A DNA stretch of 64,000 nt, taken from Lunatimonas sp. GTDB taxonomy: Bacteria; Bacteroidota; Bacteroidia; Cytophagales; Cyclobacteriaceae. Under the pieces are notes generated by a model. It made no database searches, was not told the origin of the DNA, and saw nothing but the letters and a program-made list of their open reading frames with translations. Both the position numbers and the translations under genes were made by a program. Positions 16,832 to 25,608 of this stretch are shown piece after piece. The stretch's first letter is position 1; the number at the start of each line of letters is the position of its first letter. The stretch covers positions 41,485 to 105,484 of the forward strand of contig NZ_JAFIEU010000028.1 in NCBI RefSeq assembly GCF_020832325.1, written 5' to 3'.

Positions 16832-17734
16832 TTAGTCGAACGTAATGAATTCCTGGGGATTCAGGGGGTTGCCTTTGTACCATAGCTCCAAGTGCAAATG
16901 CTGTCCTGTGGTCAGTTCACCGGTATTTCCGATGATAGCCACGATTTCTCCTCCCCGTACGGCATCACCAACAGACTTCAATATTACTGAATTATGTTTG
17001 TAAATAGAAATCAGCTCATTCGAATGCTGAATTCCTACTACATAGCCTGTCTCCAATGTCCAGGACGCAAAAATCACCGTACCCTCCGCAATGGCTTTGA
17101 TGGGCTCATTTTCTGCGGCCACGATATCCACACCAAAATGATTATTGGACGGAGTGTATCCGCTCACCACCACACCTTTTAGCGGGGGAAAGAAATAAGT
17201 ATCCGCAAAAGCACTATTGCTGATTCGGCCAAAACTGCTTTCATCCAGCGGCATAGACTCAAATTCACTGATGACACTTAGGGTAGCATCGCTGTATTTG
17301 TACAGGTCTATCTCGCTGCGGTTTACCTCCAATTGGGCCGGTTCTTGGTCCAAGATGGTATCCTCCGGAATTTCACCGCCTGAAATAATTTGCTGGATGT
17401 TTTTGACATAGCGGTCTTTGGCCTGCACTTCGAGGATCAACGAATCCACCACCTCAGAAAGCTGGTAAATACGCGCTGTATTTTCTGACTCGATGTAAGC
17501 AGGATCAAACCAACGGGCCAGCAACGACTTGGAAAGTACCAGGGATATGCCGAAGGAGGTAATAAGCAACAGAAACAACAATAAAGCGATCCGTATCTTC
17601 GTAATACTGATAGACGTGATCACCGAGAAATCCTCCTCCCTTCGGATTACGAAAAGAAATTTGGTCTCAATCCAATCGTTTAGTTTCTGTTTTAAGCTCA
17701 ATGTATGCGTGTTTGAATTATCTTGGAAGTGCAA
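16832..17734 (-). CDS. M23-family peptidoglycan endopeptidase, membrane-anchored
   Basis: A 300-residue protein with one N-terminal transmembrane helix (about residues 47-70) followed by a short coiled region and a LytM/M23 domain (about 190-290) containing the zinc ligands H-x8-D in NNHFGVDIVA and H-L-H in TGQHLHLELW. It cleaves peptidoglycan cross-links. The listed start is a TTG at 17734, which overlaps a perfect -7 box (17739-17732); the in-frame TTG at 17701 (MSLKQKLNDW) may be the real start. It heads the apparent bactofilin-atp operon. Confidence 0.88.
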   Translation of the reverse strand: MHFQDNSNTHTLSLKQKLNDWIETKFLFVIRREEDFSVITSISITKIRIALLLFLLLITSFGISLVLSKSLLARWFDPAYIESENTARIYQLSEVVDSLILEVQAKDRYVKNIQQIISGGEIPEDTILDQEPAQLEVNRSEIDLYKYSDATLSVISEFESMPLDESSFGRISNSAFADTYFFPPLKGVVVSGYTPSNNHFGVDIVAAENEPIKAIAEGTVIFASWTLETGYVVGIQHSNELISIYKHNSVILKSVGDAVRGGEIVAIIGNTGELTTGQHLHLELWYKGNPLNPQEFITFD

Positions 17735-17739
17735 AAATA
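17732..17739 (-). promoter_or_regulatory. -7 box upstream of the M23-bactofilin-atp operon
   Basis: On the minus strand the sequence TATTTTTG matches the Bacteroidota -7 consensus TAnnTTTG exactly. No good -33 TTG is seen at the expected distance. If used, transcription would begin a few bases downstream, which argues for translation starting at 17701 rather than 17734. Confidence 0.4.
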
Positions 17740-17810
17740 GGATATTAATAGAAGTCTTTACATATTTATTTTAAAAGAGGTAATTTGCAGGCACTTAAAT
17801 CCAGCCGAAG

Positions 17811-20456
17811 TTGAGAAGTTGTACGCTATATCGTGTCCTTTTGTTCGTCATCCTGTTAGGCAGCTCTTGCACATCGCAAAAGAATACCTTCGTGAACAGG
17901 CTGTATCATAACACAACGGCCAAATTCAACGCGTATTTTCTGGCGCTAGATAAAATACGCGAGGTGGAAGCAAATATCGAGTCCGAGTACGAGGAGGATT
18001 ACTCTCAGATATTACCCGTTTTCTATCCCATCGACAGCGCAGTCATCGAATCCAACAAGGAAGCCCTCATGCAGGCGAGGGACTTGGCCTCCAAGGCCAT
18101 AGATTGGCACCGCATCAGCAAGTGGGTAGATCCCTCCTACTACCTATTGGGCAAGATCGACTATTACCAGGGCAACTTTGACGAAGCCCAGAATACCTTC
18201 AAATACCTCAACGTAAACAGTAGTCAGAAAGATGTAAGGCACCTGTCCCTAGTTGGGTTGCTACGCTCTTTCATAGACCTGCGAAAATTTGACGATGCGG
18301 TATATGTCATGGATTTTTTGTCCAAGGAAGATGGTATCAGTGATGAAAACCGCTTTCTGCTTTATCAGACGCTGGCTTACTATTACGAAGCCAAAGGAGA
18401 GACGGATATGGTCGCTCCAGCGCTGTTTCGCGCACTGGAATTTGCAGACGATAAGAAGATGATATCCCGGATGAATTTTATCCTAGGGCAACTCTATCAG
18501 CAAGCCGGATTGGATGCCTTTGCGTATGAATATTACCAAAAAGCAATCAGCGGAAGCCCGAATTACGAACGCACGTTCTTTGCCGTCCTGTATTCACAGC
18601 AGGTAGCTGAACTCAGTAAAAGTAAGGACCTCCGGCGCGTAAGGGGATATTACGATGATTTGTATAAGGACCGAAAAAACCTTGAATTTCGCGATGTGAT
18701 CCTCTATGAAAAGGCCTTGTTTGAATACAAACAGGATGAAAAAGAGGAAAGCATCCGCCTGCTTACCCTTGCAGCCAAGGAACCTACTGACAACCGGCGA
18801 CAAAAGGGCTATATCTACGAAAAGCTCGCTGATATTTACCTCCAAGACTTCAACGATTTCTTGACCACCAAATATTACTTGGACAGTGCATTGAAGCAAT
18901 TCCGCGAGGGCGACAGAAACTACCAATCCCTCGCTGCCAGAAAAGAGATTTTTGATCAGTATGCATTGAATTTCGAGTTGATCCAGGCCAATGACAGCCT
19001 GATTTCGCTAAGCCGGCTATCGCCCGAACAGCAGGAAGCTTATGTAGACGAATTTCTGAAAAAAGAGGAGGAGCGCCTGATCCGGGAAGCGGAAATGCAG
19101 AAAAACAAAAAGCCCTCCAGTATCTTTGACAACTTATTGGCTTCGGCAGGCGGTGGATCGGGTACCTCTTTTTACTGGGATAACCCCACCGCCATGTCGC
19201 AAGGGGCCATCGAATTTAACCGCATATGGGGCAATCGGCAATTGACAGACAATTGGCGAAGAAGTGCCCGTGGCTTTCAGGAGTCTACTAACCCGGATAT
19301 GGTCCAGGATATGGATGATCCGTCGGACAGTGGAGACCAGGAATTGACCTCTGCCATGGCTGCGCTGAACCTTCCGGACAGGGAAAGCCTCCTCTCCCGA
19401 ATACCCAAAGACCAAGCCACTATAGACCGTCTGGTAGATGAGATGGAAGATGCCTACTTTAATTTAGGCAAACTGCTGTTTTTTGATCTCAAGGAGCCAA
19501 AGCTTTCCATTTCCTATTTGGAAACTCTCGTGAGCCAATACCCAAATACCGTAAAAAAGCCGGAAGCCTATTACACGTTGTATCTGGCAAATAAAGAGCT
19601 GGGACTAGACTTTGACCGATACGTGACACTTTTGAACCGGGAATTTCCCGAATCGCAGTATACCAAGTCTGTAAATAATCCCGAGTCGGTTTCTGGTACA
19701 CAAGCAAACTTTGAGTCTTCTCAAAACTATGCGGCAGCCTACCGTCTGTACCAAGCAGGCCAATATCAGGCATCGAGAGAACTTCTTAGAACCACCCTGA
19801 ATAGCTATCCACTCACCAAGAACACGGATAGATTGTTGATGTTGGACATCATGAACACCGGTAAACTCGGCAACTTGGATGATTATAGGGTCAAACTGGA
19901 AAACTACATGCTAAATGCCGCTGATCCAGCATTGATAAATTTGGCAAGGAAAATGCTAGATGGCATAGGCGGCGGGGAAACTATAGATGAATCGATCGCC
20001 GATGCGAGCCAAGATATGGAAGAGGAGCTCGAAAGTGAGGAAAATGAAGCGGATGAAGATACGGAGGAGGCAGGCGATGAGCAGATTTACCGCGTAAACG
20101 AATCACAAACCCATGTCTTTATCCTGGCAATGGAGCCACGTGCAGCGGCTGAATCGAAAAACCTGACAGCAGACTTGGAGAAGTTCCACGGAGCGAATTT
20201 CCCCAATGACAGATTGCGCACAGGTACCATCGCCTTGGATAGGGAAAACACCATCGTAATCATCAGTCCCTTTTCAAACGCGGAAAAGGCACAGGCATAT
20301 CGGACGCAGTTTTTAAATTCTTTTAACACGGAAAATCTACCGGAGGAGGCAAAAATCAGTAGTTTTGTCATTTCTATAGAAAATTTCCAACAACTGAATC
20401 GACGCAAAGACCTAGAGGAATACAGGACCTTCTTCCGAAAGTCTTACACTAAATAA
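17811..20456 (+). CDS. SprE/PorW-like TPR lipoprotein of the type IX secretion system
   Basis: An 881-residue lipoprotein. The signal peptide ends in a lipobox (LLGSSC, Cys about residue 20). The opening SQKNTFVNRLYHNTTAKFNAYF is characteristic of SprE (Flavobacterium gliding) and PorW (Porphyromonas). Tetratricopeptide-like helical repeats fill about residues 90-400, followed by a low-complexity acidic stretch (about 735-760) and a C-terminal domain. PorW/SprE is an outer-membrane lipoprotein needed for T9SS function. Translation begins at a TTG (17811), since no ATG precedes the signal peptide. PBP1A follows after 1 nt. Confidence 0.82.
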   Translation: MRSCTLYRVLLFVILLGSSCTSQKNTFVNRLYHNTTAKFNAYFLALDKIREVEANIESEYEEDYSQILPVFYPIDSAVIESNKEALMQARDLASKAIDWHRISKWVDPSYYLLGKIDYYQGNFDEAQNTFKYLNVNSSQKDVRHLSLVGLLRSFIDLRKFDDAVYVMDFLSKEDGISDENRFLLYQTLAYYYEAKGETDMVAPALFRALEFADDKKMISRMNFILGQLYQQAGLDAFAYEYYQKAISGSPNYERTFFAVLYSQQVAELSKSKDLRRVRGYYDDLYKDRKNLEFRDVILYEKALFEYKQDEKEESIRLLTLAAKEPTDNRRQKGYIYEKLADIYLQDFNDFLTTKYYLDSALKQFREGDRNYQSLAARKEIFDQYALNFELIQANDSLISLSRLSPEQQEAYVDEFLKKEEERLIREAEMQKNKKPSSIFDNLLASAGGGSGTSFYWDNPTAMSQGAIEFNRIWGNRQLTDNWRRSARGFQESTNPDMVQDMDDPSDSGDQELTSAMAALNLPDRESLLSRIPKDQATIDRLVDEMEDAYFNLGKLLFFDLKEPKLSISYLETLVSQYPNTVKKPEAYYTLYLANKELGLDFDRYVTLLNREFPESQYTKSVNNPESVSGTQANFESSQNYAAAYRLYQAGQYQASRELLRTTLNSYPLTKNTDRLLMLDIMNTGKLGNLDDYRVKLENYMLNAADPALINLARKMLDGIGGGETIDESIADASQDMEEELESEENEADEDTEEAGDEQIYRVNESQTHVFILAMEPRAAAESKNLTADLEKFHGANFPNDRLRTGTIALDRENTIVIISPFSNAEKAQAYRTQFLNSFNTENLPEEAKISSFVISIENFQQLNRRKDLEEYRTFFRKSYTK

Positions 20457-20457
20457 A

Positions 20458-22770
20458 ATGACAAAGCAAAAGCGTACTACCACCGGATTTAACGTCCAAA
20501 AAACCATCAAGTACCTTTGGTTGGTTTTTGCGGCAAGCATCATCGGATTTGTGTTATTTGTCTTAGCGGTGAGCTCCAATTTTTTGGGGCTATTCGGAAG
20601 TATGCCGGATTTTAAATCGCTAGAAAATCCGGAGAGCGAACTTGCTTCAGAGCTTTTTTCAGCTGACGGGGTTCTTTTGGGGAAATACTTCCGCGAAAAC
20701 AGAAGCCCGGTAACCTACAACGAACTAAGCCGAAACCTGATCAACGCCTTGATTGCCACAGAAGATGTACGTTTCGACAAGCATTCCGGTATTGATTCCC
20801 GCGGCATGGTTCGGGTTTTATTTAAAAGTTTGATTTTGCGCCAAAAGGGCGCGGGAGGTGGAAGTACCCTAAGTCAACAAACCGCCAAAAACCTGTTTAA
20901 GACCCGAACCAAAGACATGCAGGGTTTACTCAGTCGTGTTCCCGGTCTTAATATGCTGATTATTAAAACCAAGGAATGGTTAGTGGCCACCCAACTCGAA
21001 AAATCCTATACCAAGGACGAAATACTTACGATGTATTTGAACACATCGGATTTTGGTAGCAATGCCTACGGAATAAAAACGGCATCCAAAACCTTCTTCA
21101 ACAAGGAACCGAATGACCTTGCCGTACAGGAGGCAGCCACCTTGGTCGGGTTGTTCAAGGCACCTTCCTACTATAGTCCGGTGTTTAACCCAGAAAACAG
21201 CCTTCGCAGACGAAATACCGTCTTGGCCCAAATGGAAAAATACGGGTATCTCTCCCGTACAGAGTTTGACTCGCTGTCTAAGCTTCCGATTGAATTGGAG
21301 TACCGAGTAGAAAATCACAACGAAGGGATGGCTACCTACTTCCGAGAAGTCGTCAAGGCAGACCTCCTGAGATGGGCGAGGGAAAACCTAAAACCGGACG
21401 GATCTTCTTACGACCTTTTTGGAGACGGACTTAGGATATTTACCACTGTAGACAGCAGACTGCAGCGATACGCCGAAGAGGCGGTAGCTACGCATATGGC
21501 AGATTTGCAGAAGAAATTCGAAGCTGAAGTAGGCAATCGAGAACCTTGGATCGACAATCGCGGCAGGCCAATTCCAAATTTTATCGAAAATGCCGTGAAA
21601 AGGACCGAATCGTACCGGCTACTCAAAATCCGATACGGTGACAACGAAGATTCCATTCAGGTCAAGCTGAATGAAAAGAAGAAGATGCGGGTTTTCTCTT
21701 GGTCAAGAGGGGAAATAGATACCCTGATGAGCACCATGGATTCCATGCGTCATTACAAGAAATACCTGCAAACAGGTTTTGTCACCATGGATCCCCATAC
21801 CGGACACATCAAATCTTGGGTGGGTGGCATCAACCACAAGCACTTTAAGTACGACCACGTAAAGCAAGGAAAACGACAGCCCGGTTCTACCTTTAAGCCC
21901 TTTGTGTATGCAGCCGCGATCGAAAATGGATATGGACCTTGCTACTCCGTCATTGACCAGCCGGTGGAGGTAAGTACGCCTGGCCAGCCCATCTGGAGAC
22001 CAAGCAATGCGGATGGTAAATTCACCTATGAACGCATGACCATCCGCAAGGCCATGGCCCAATCGGTAAACTCTGTCACCGCGTACATGATGAAGAAGCT
22101 TAGCCCCCGTGTAGTAGTGGAGACGGCCCGCCGAGTGGGTATCACAAGTGATTTGGACGAGGTACCGGCCTTGGCCCTGGGTACCAGTGACGTATCCATT
22201 CTGGAAATGGTCGGTGCATTTGGGACTTTTGCGAACAAGGGAGAACACATCACACCGATTTATATCGACCGTATTGAGGATAAAAACGGGAATGTATTGC
22301 ATCAGTTTATCCCCAAAAAACGCCCCGCAATGAGTGAGGAGCACGCGTACCTAATGCTATATATGCTTCGTGGAGGAACCGAGGAAGAGGGGGGCACCAG
22401 TCAGGGTGTGCCTTGGACATTGCGGGACCAAGGAAACGAAATCGGCGGAAAAACGGGAACTACACAGAACGCTTCCGACGGATGGTACATGGCTGTGACC
22501 AAAGACCTGGTAAGCGGCGTGTGGGTAGGAGGCGACGACCGAGCCATCCACTTTAGAAGCTGGATAAGCGGTCAGGGATCCCGAACGGCCCGGCCAATTT
22601 GGACGAATTTCATGGCCAAGGTCTATGAAGATACGTCCTTGGGGATCACCAAAGGACCGTTCCCAAAACCGGAAAGACCGCTTAGCATGGAGATTGATTG
22701 TTCTATGTACGACCTGAACAGACCAGACTTTGACGACTTTCAGTTTGATAGTCAAACCACGGATTTTTAA
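20458..22770 (+). CDS. Class A penicillin-binding protein 1A (glycosyltransferase/transpeptidase)
   Basis: A 770-residue bifunctional murein synthase: cytoplasmic tail, one transmembrane helix (about 18-43), a GT51 glycosyltransferase domain with catalytic E-D-x-R-F (ATEDVRFDKHSGID, about 100-113) and G-G-S-T-L-S-Q-Q, then a transpeptidase with S-T-F-K (Ser477 to Lys480), S-V-N (536-538) and K-T-G (665-667). It polymerises and cross-links peptidoglycan. It lies 1 nt after the SprE/PorW-like gene and is probably co-transcribed with it. Confidence 0.96.
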   Translation: MTKQKRTTTGFNVQKTIKYLWLVFAASIIGFVLFVLAVSSNFLGLFGSMPDFKSLENPESELASELFSADGVLLGKYFRENRSPVTYNELSRNLINALIATEDVRFDKHSGIDSRGMVRVLFKSLILRQKGAGGGSTLSQQTAKNLFKTRTKDMQGLLSRVPGLNMLIIKTKEWLVATQLEKSYTKDEILTMYLNTSDFGSNAYGIKTASKTFFNKEPNDLAVQEAATLVGLFKAPSYYSPVFNPENSLRRRNTVLAQMEKYGYLSRTEFDSLSKLPIELEYRVENHNEGMATYFREVVKADLLRWARENLKPDGSSYDLFGDGLRIFTTVDSRLQRYAEEAVATHMADLQKKFEAEVGNREPWIDNRGRPIPNFIENAVKRTESYRLLKIRYGDNEDSIQVKLNEKKKMRVFSWSRGEIDTLMSTMDSMRHYKKYLQTGFVTMDPHTGHIKSWVGGINHKHFKYDHVKQGKRQPGSTFKPFVYAAAIENGYGPCYSVIDQPVEVSTPGQPIWRPSNADGKFTYERMTIRKAMAQSVNSVTAYMMKKLSPRVVVETARRVGITSDLDEVPALALGTSDVSILEMVGAFGTFANKGEHITPIYIDRIEDKNGNVLHQFIPKKRPAMSEEHAYLMLYMLRGGTEEEGGTSQGVPWTLRDQGNEIGGKTGTTQNASDGWYMAVTKDLVSGVWVGGDDRAIHFRSWISGQGSRTARPIWTNFMAKVYEDTSLGITKGPFPKPERPLSMEIDCSMYDLNRPDFDDFQFDSQTTDF

Positions 22771-22825
22771 CCACCAATGTCTTGGCCAGATGGGCTTAGG
22801 CATCAGGGGTTGAATAAAATCATCC

Positions 22826-24637
22826 ATGATGGACTCACCTGCATACCGTCCCGAGGAATACCAACAATTGCCCGATCAGCCGGGCGTATACCGCTACTAT
22901 AATGCTGCCGGTGAACTGATCTACGTGGGGAAGGCCAAGAGCTTAAAAAAGCGCGTGGCCAGTTATTTCGGTAACAGTGTAGGTATCAACCGCAAAACCC
23001 GCAGAATGGTACGGGAAATCGAGCGGATAGAGTTTACGCTCGTCAACTCGGAGTTTGATGCACTCTTACTAGAGAACAATCTCATTAAGAAATCCCAGCC
23101 CAAATACAACATCCTCCTAAAGGACGATAAGACTTACCCCTACCTGCTGCTTACGAAAGAGAATTTCCCCCGCATCTATCCTACCCGAAAGGTGATTCCC
23201 TCTAAAGGCACTTATTACGGTCCCTTTGCCAGTGTAAAAGGAATGAATAACGTGTTGGAGCTGATTCGATCGCTGTTTACGATCCGAACCTGCAAGCTGG
23301 ACCTCTCACCCTACAAGGTGGCCGAAGAGAAATACAAGGTTTGTCTCGAGTACCATATTGGAAACTGCCTAGGCCCCTGCGAACGCTTTCAATCGGAGGA
23401 GGAGTACCAAAAGGATATCGAACAAGCTAAATACATTCTAAAAGGCAATCTGGGCGTAGCCAAGAGCTACTTTAAGGAAAAGATGCAGGAAGCGGCCCAA
23501 AGTTTGGCCTTTGAAATAGCGCAACGCTACAAGGAAAAACTGGAATTGCTGGAAAAGTACCAAGCCAAATCGTTGGTGCTCAGTCAGAGCATCGGAAGCT
23601 TGGATATTTTCAGCATCGTGCTAGACGAGAAGGTAGCCTTTGTGAACTACCTCAAAATTAAGGAAGGCGCACTGATCCTGTCCAAGACCGTGGAGCTGCG
23701 GAAACGACTCGACGAAGAACCGGCGGAACTGCTACTGACAGCCATAGTGAGGCTTCGGGATCAGTTTCAGAGTGAGGCCAAAGAAATCTTGGTAAATATC
23801 CCGGTGGAAGAGGTATATGGAGATTTTCAGGTGACCGTACCCAAAATTGGCGATAAACGAAAACTAATAGAATTGTCCCTGAAAAATGCCCTTTATTACA
23901 AGAAGGAAAAAGCATTGCTTTCCGGCGAAGTCAAAGACAAGAAAAACCGCGTTTTACGTCAGTTACAGAGTGACCTTTCGCTTTCGGACTTGCCAGACCA
24001 CATCGAATGCTTTGACAATTCGAATATTCAGGGTACACATCCAGTCGCCAGCATGGTTTGCTTCCTGAATGGAAAGCCTGCCAACAAGGAATACCGCCAC
24101 TATCACATCAAGACGGTAGAAGGTCCGAATGATTTTGCAAGCATGGAAGAAGTAGTCGGACGCAGGTACCAACGCCTTCAGCAGGAAGGTAAACCACTTC
24201 CGAAGTTGATCGTAATTGACGGGGGCAAGGGACAGCTTTCTTCGGCCGTCACCGCACTGAAAGCTCAAGGAATCTACGGCAAGATTCCCATTATTGGCAT
24301 CGCCAAACGGTTGGAGGAAATCTATTTTCCCGAAGATTCCTACCCGATCTATATCGACAAAAAATCCGAATCCCTGCGTCTCTTGCAGCGTATACGCGAC
24401 GAAGCACACCGTTTTGCAATTACTTTTCACCGAAACGTGCGAAGCAAACATGCGTTTGGTACACAGCTGACGGAGATTGAAGGGATAGGCAAGCTAACCG
24501 CTGAAAAGCTACTGAAACATTTTAAATCGATTAAAAAAATAAAGGAAGCCACGCTTGAGGACATGCAGGCTGTCATCGGCAAAGACAAAGCCGAGAAGGT
24601 CATGCATCAAATTAACCAATGGATAGCGCCCGAATAG
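22826..24637 (+). CDS. uvrC: Excinuclease ABC subunit C
   Basis: A 603-residue UvrC of normal length: GIY-YIG nuclease domain (about 15-95, with GVYRYYNAAGELIYVGKAKSLKKRV) making the 3' incision, the UVR motif (about 205-240), the RNase H-like 5' nuclease (about 385-530, with the Asp of ECFDNSNIQG and VIDGGKGQL) and C-terminal helix-hairpin-helix repeats (about 545-600). The four Cys of the N-terminal part (CKLDLS..., CLEYHIGNCLGPC) match the site known to bind an iron-sulfur cluster in UvrC. A bidirectional terminator separates it from the convergent gldN. Confidence 0.97.
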   Translation: MMDSPAYRPEEYQQLPDQPGVYRYYNAAGELIYVGKAKSLKKRVASYFGNSVGINRKTRRMVREIERIEFTLVNSEFDALLLENNLIKKSQPKYNILLKDDKTYPYLLLTKENFPRIYPTRKVIPSKGTYYGPFASVKGMNNVLELIRSLFTIRTCKLDLSPYKVAEEKYKVCLEYHIGNCLGPCERFQSEEEYQKDIEQAKYILKGNLGVAKSYFKEKMQEAAQSLAFEIAQRYKEKLELLEKYQAKSLVLSQSIGSLDIFSIVLDEKVAFVNYLKIKEGALILSKTVELRKRLDEEPAELLLTAIVRLRDQFQSEAKEILVNIPVEEVYGDFQVTVPKIGDKRKLIELSLKNALYYKKEKALLSGEVKDKKNRVLRQLQSDLSLSDLPDHIECFDNSNIQGTHPVASMVCFLNGKPANKEYRHYHIKTVEGPNDFASMEEVVGRRYQRLQQEGKPLPKLIVIDGGKGQLSSAVTALKAQGIYGKIPIIGIAKRLEEIYFPEDSYPIYIDKKSESLRLLQRIRDEAHRFAITFHRNVRSKHAFGTQLTEIEGIGKLTAEKLLKHFKSIKKIKEATLEDMQAVIGKDKAEKVMHQINQWIAPE

Positions 24638-24681
24638 CCCTTCGCTTCACCGGTTGATAGCTCTTGGTACGTGTTCGGGCT

Positions 24682-24730
24682 AAAAAAAATCCGGCTGACT
24701 TTCGAAAGGTCAACCGGATAGTTATTTTTT
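24682..24730. terminator. Bidirectional terminator between uvrC and gldN
   Basis: An imperfect long inverted repeat, with outer arms ATCCGG (24689-24694) and CCGGAT (24714-24719) and inner arms TGACTTTC/GAAAGGTCA, is flanked by an A run on the left and a T run on the right. It can act as an intrinsic terminator in both directions and lies between two convergent genes. Confidence 0.85.
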
Positions 24731-24746
24731 AACTGATTGAGTGAGA

Positions 24747-25562
24747 TTACCACTCCCACAGATCGTTTTCCCAATCCAGCAACTTGTATTCAAATTCCAA
24801 GGACTTAAGGTATGCCTGCATTCGCGCATTTGGATCGCTATTATCTACCATGTCCGCAATAAGGGCATTGTCCGGATTGGTGTATTTTCGAACGACGGAC
24901 CTAAAAAGACGTAGGTCAAATGCCTGGCTGTATGGGATATTCTTCGAAGGATTCTGATAGTTGATCCACTTAGCCTCTGGATGGTCTTTGAAATGTTCGT
25001 AGAAATCCTTGTATCTGAAATACCCGATAGTGCGCTCGCCGGCATTGCTATTGGTTTCAGAAGGCATGGTAAGAATAATATACTTTACGTCAAACTTCGT
25101 CTCAGACCTATTTTTATCAAAAATAAAGTCCTCCTTAAAATCAACGTAATAGAGATCTCTCACGAAAATGCTATCACCGATCTCATTGATCCAAAAATTG
25201 GACTGGAAGTCGGAGATGGAAAGTTGAGTGGTAAAATCCTCGTCCGCATAAGGGGTCAACTCATTGTCCTCCACGGCTTTTAGGACGTTTCGCATAAAGC
25301 CTCCCAGCTTCAATCCGCCGGTTCCATAAAAAGGAAGGTTAAACTTCTCTCTCAGGTCGATCCGTCTCCAGATAGAGATCTGATACATTTTATCGTCCTC
25401 GCGAATAGGTAACACCGAGAAGGTCGTGTCCATCTTCATGCCCGAGTCGCCCCAGATAGAAGGATTTTGGGAGGTTGGCACTTGCGCCTTGGCCTCTAAG
25501 CCCACCAATAGCAACAGGAGGCTAAACCCAATTATCGAAATTTTTCCCTTCAGTTCGTTCAT
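24747..25562 (-). CDS. gldN: Gliding motility / type IX secretion protein GldN
   Basis: A 271-residue exported protein with a signal peptide (about 1-26, ending in AKAQ). The order GldK-GldL-GldM-GldN and the motif-rich middle (VLPIREDDKMYQISIWRRIDLREKFNLPF) identify GldN (PorN in Porphyromonas). GldN forms the periplasmic ring under the outer membrane together with GldK, next to the GldLM motor. It is the last gene of the operon, 46 nt after gldM, and ends at the bidirectional terminator. Confidence 0.94.
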   Translation of the reverse strand: MNELKGKISIIGFSLLLLLVGLEAKAQVPTSQNPSIWGDSGMKMDTTFSVLPIREDDKMYQISIWRRIDLREKFNLPFYGTGGLKLGGFMRNVLKAVEDNELTPYADEDFTTQLSISDFQSNFWINEIGDSIFVRDLYYVDFKEDFIFDKNRSETKFDVKYIILTMPSETNSNAGERTIGYFRYKDFYEHFKDHPEAKWINYQNPSKNIPYSQAFDLRLFRSVVRKYTNPDNALIADMVDNSDPNARMQAYLKSLEFEYKLLDWENDLWEW

Positions 25563-25608
25563 GATGCTGTACTTTACTGTTCTACGTCAGATAACGAAGC
25601 TATCCGTC

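Noticed and set aside
21703..22344. A 213-codon minus-strand frame opposite PBP1A
   Set aside because: Overlaps the transpeptidase domain in antisense and shows no domain or start context.
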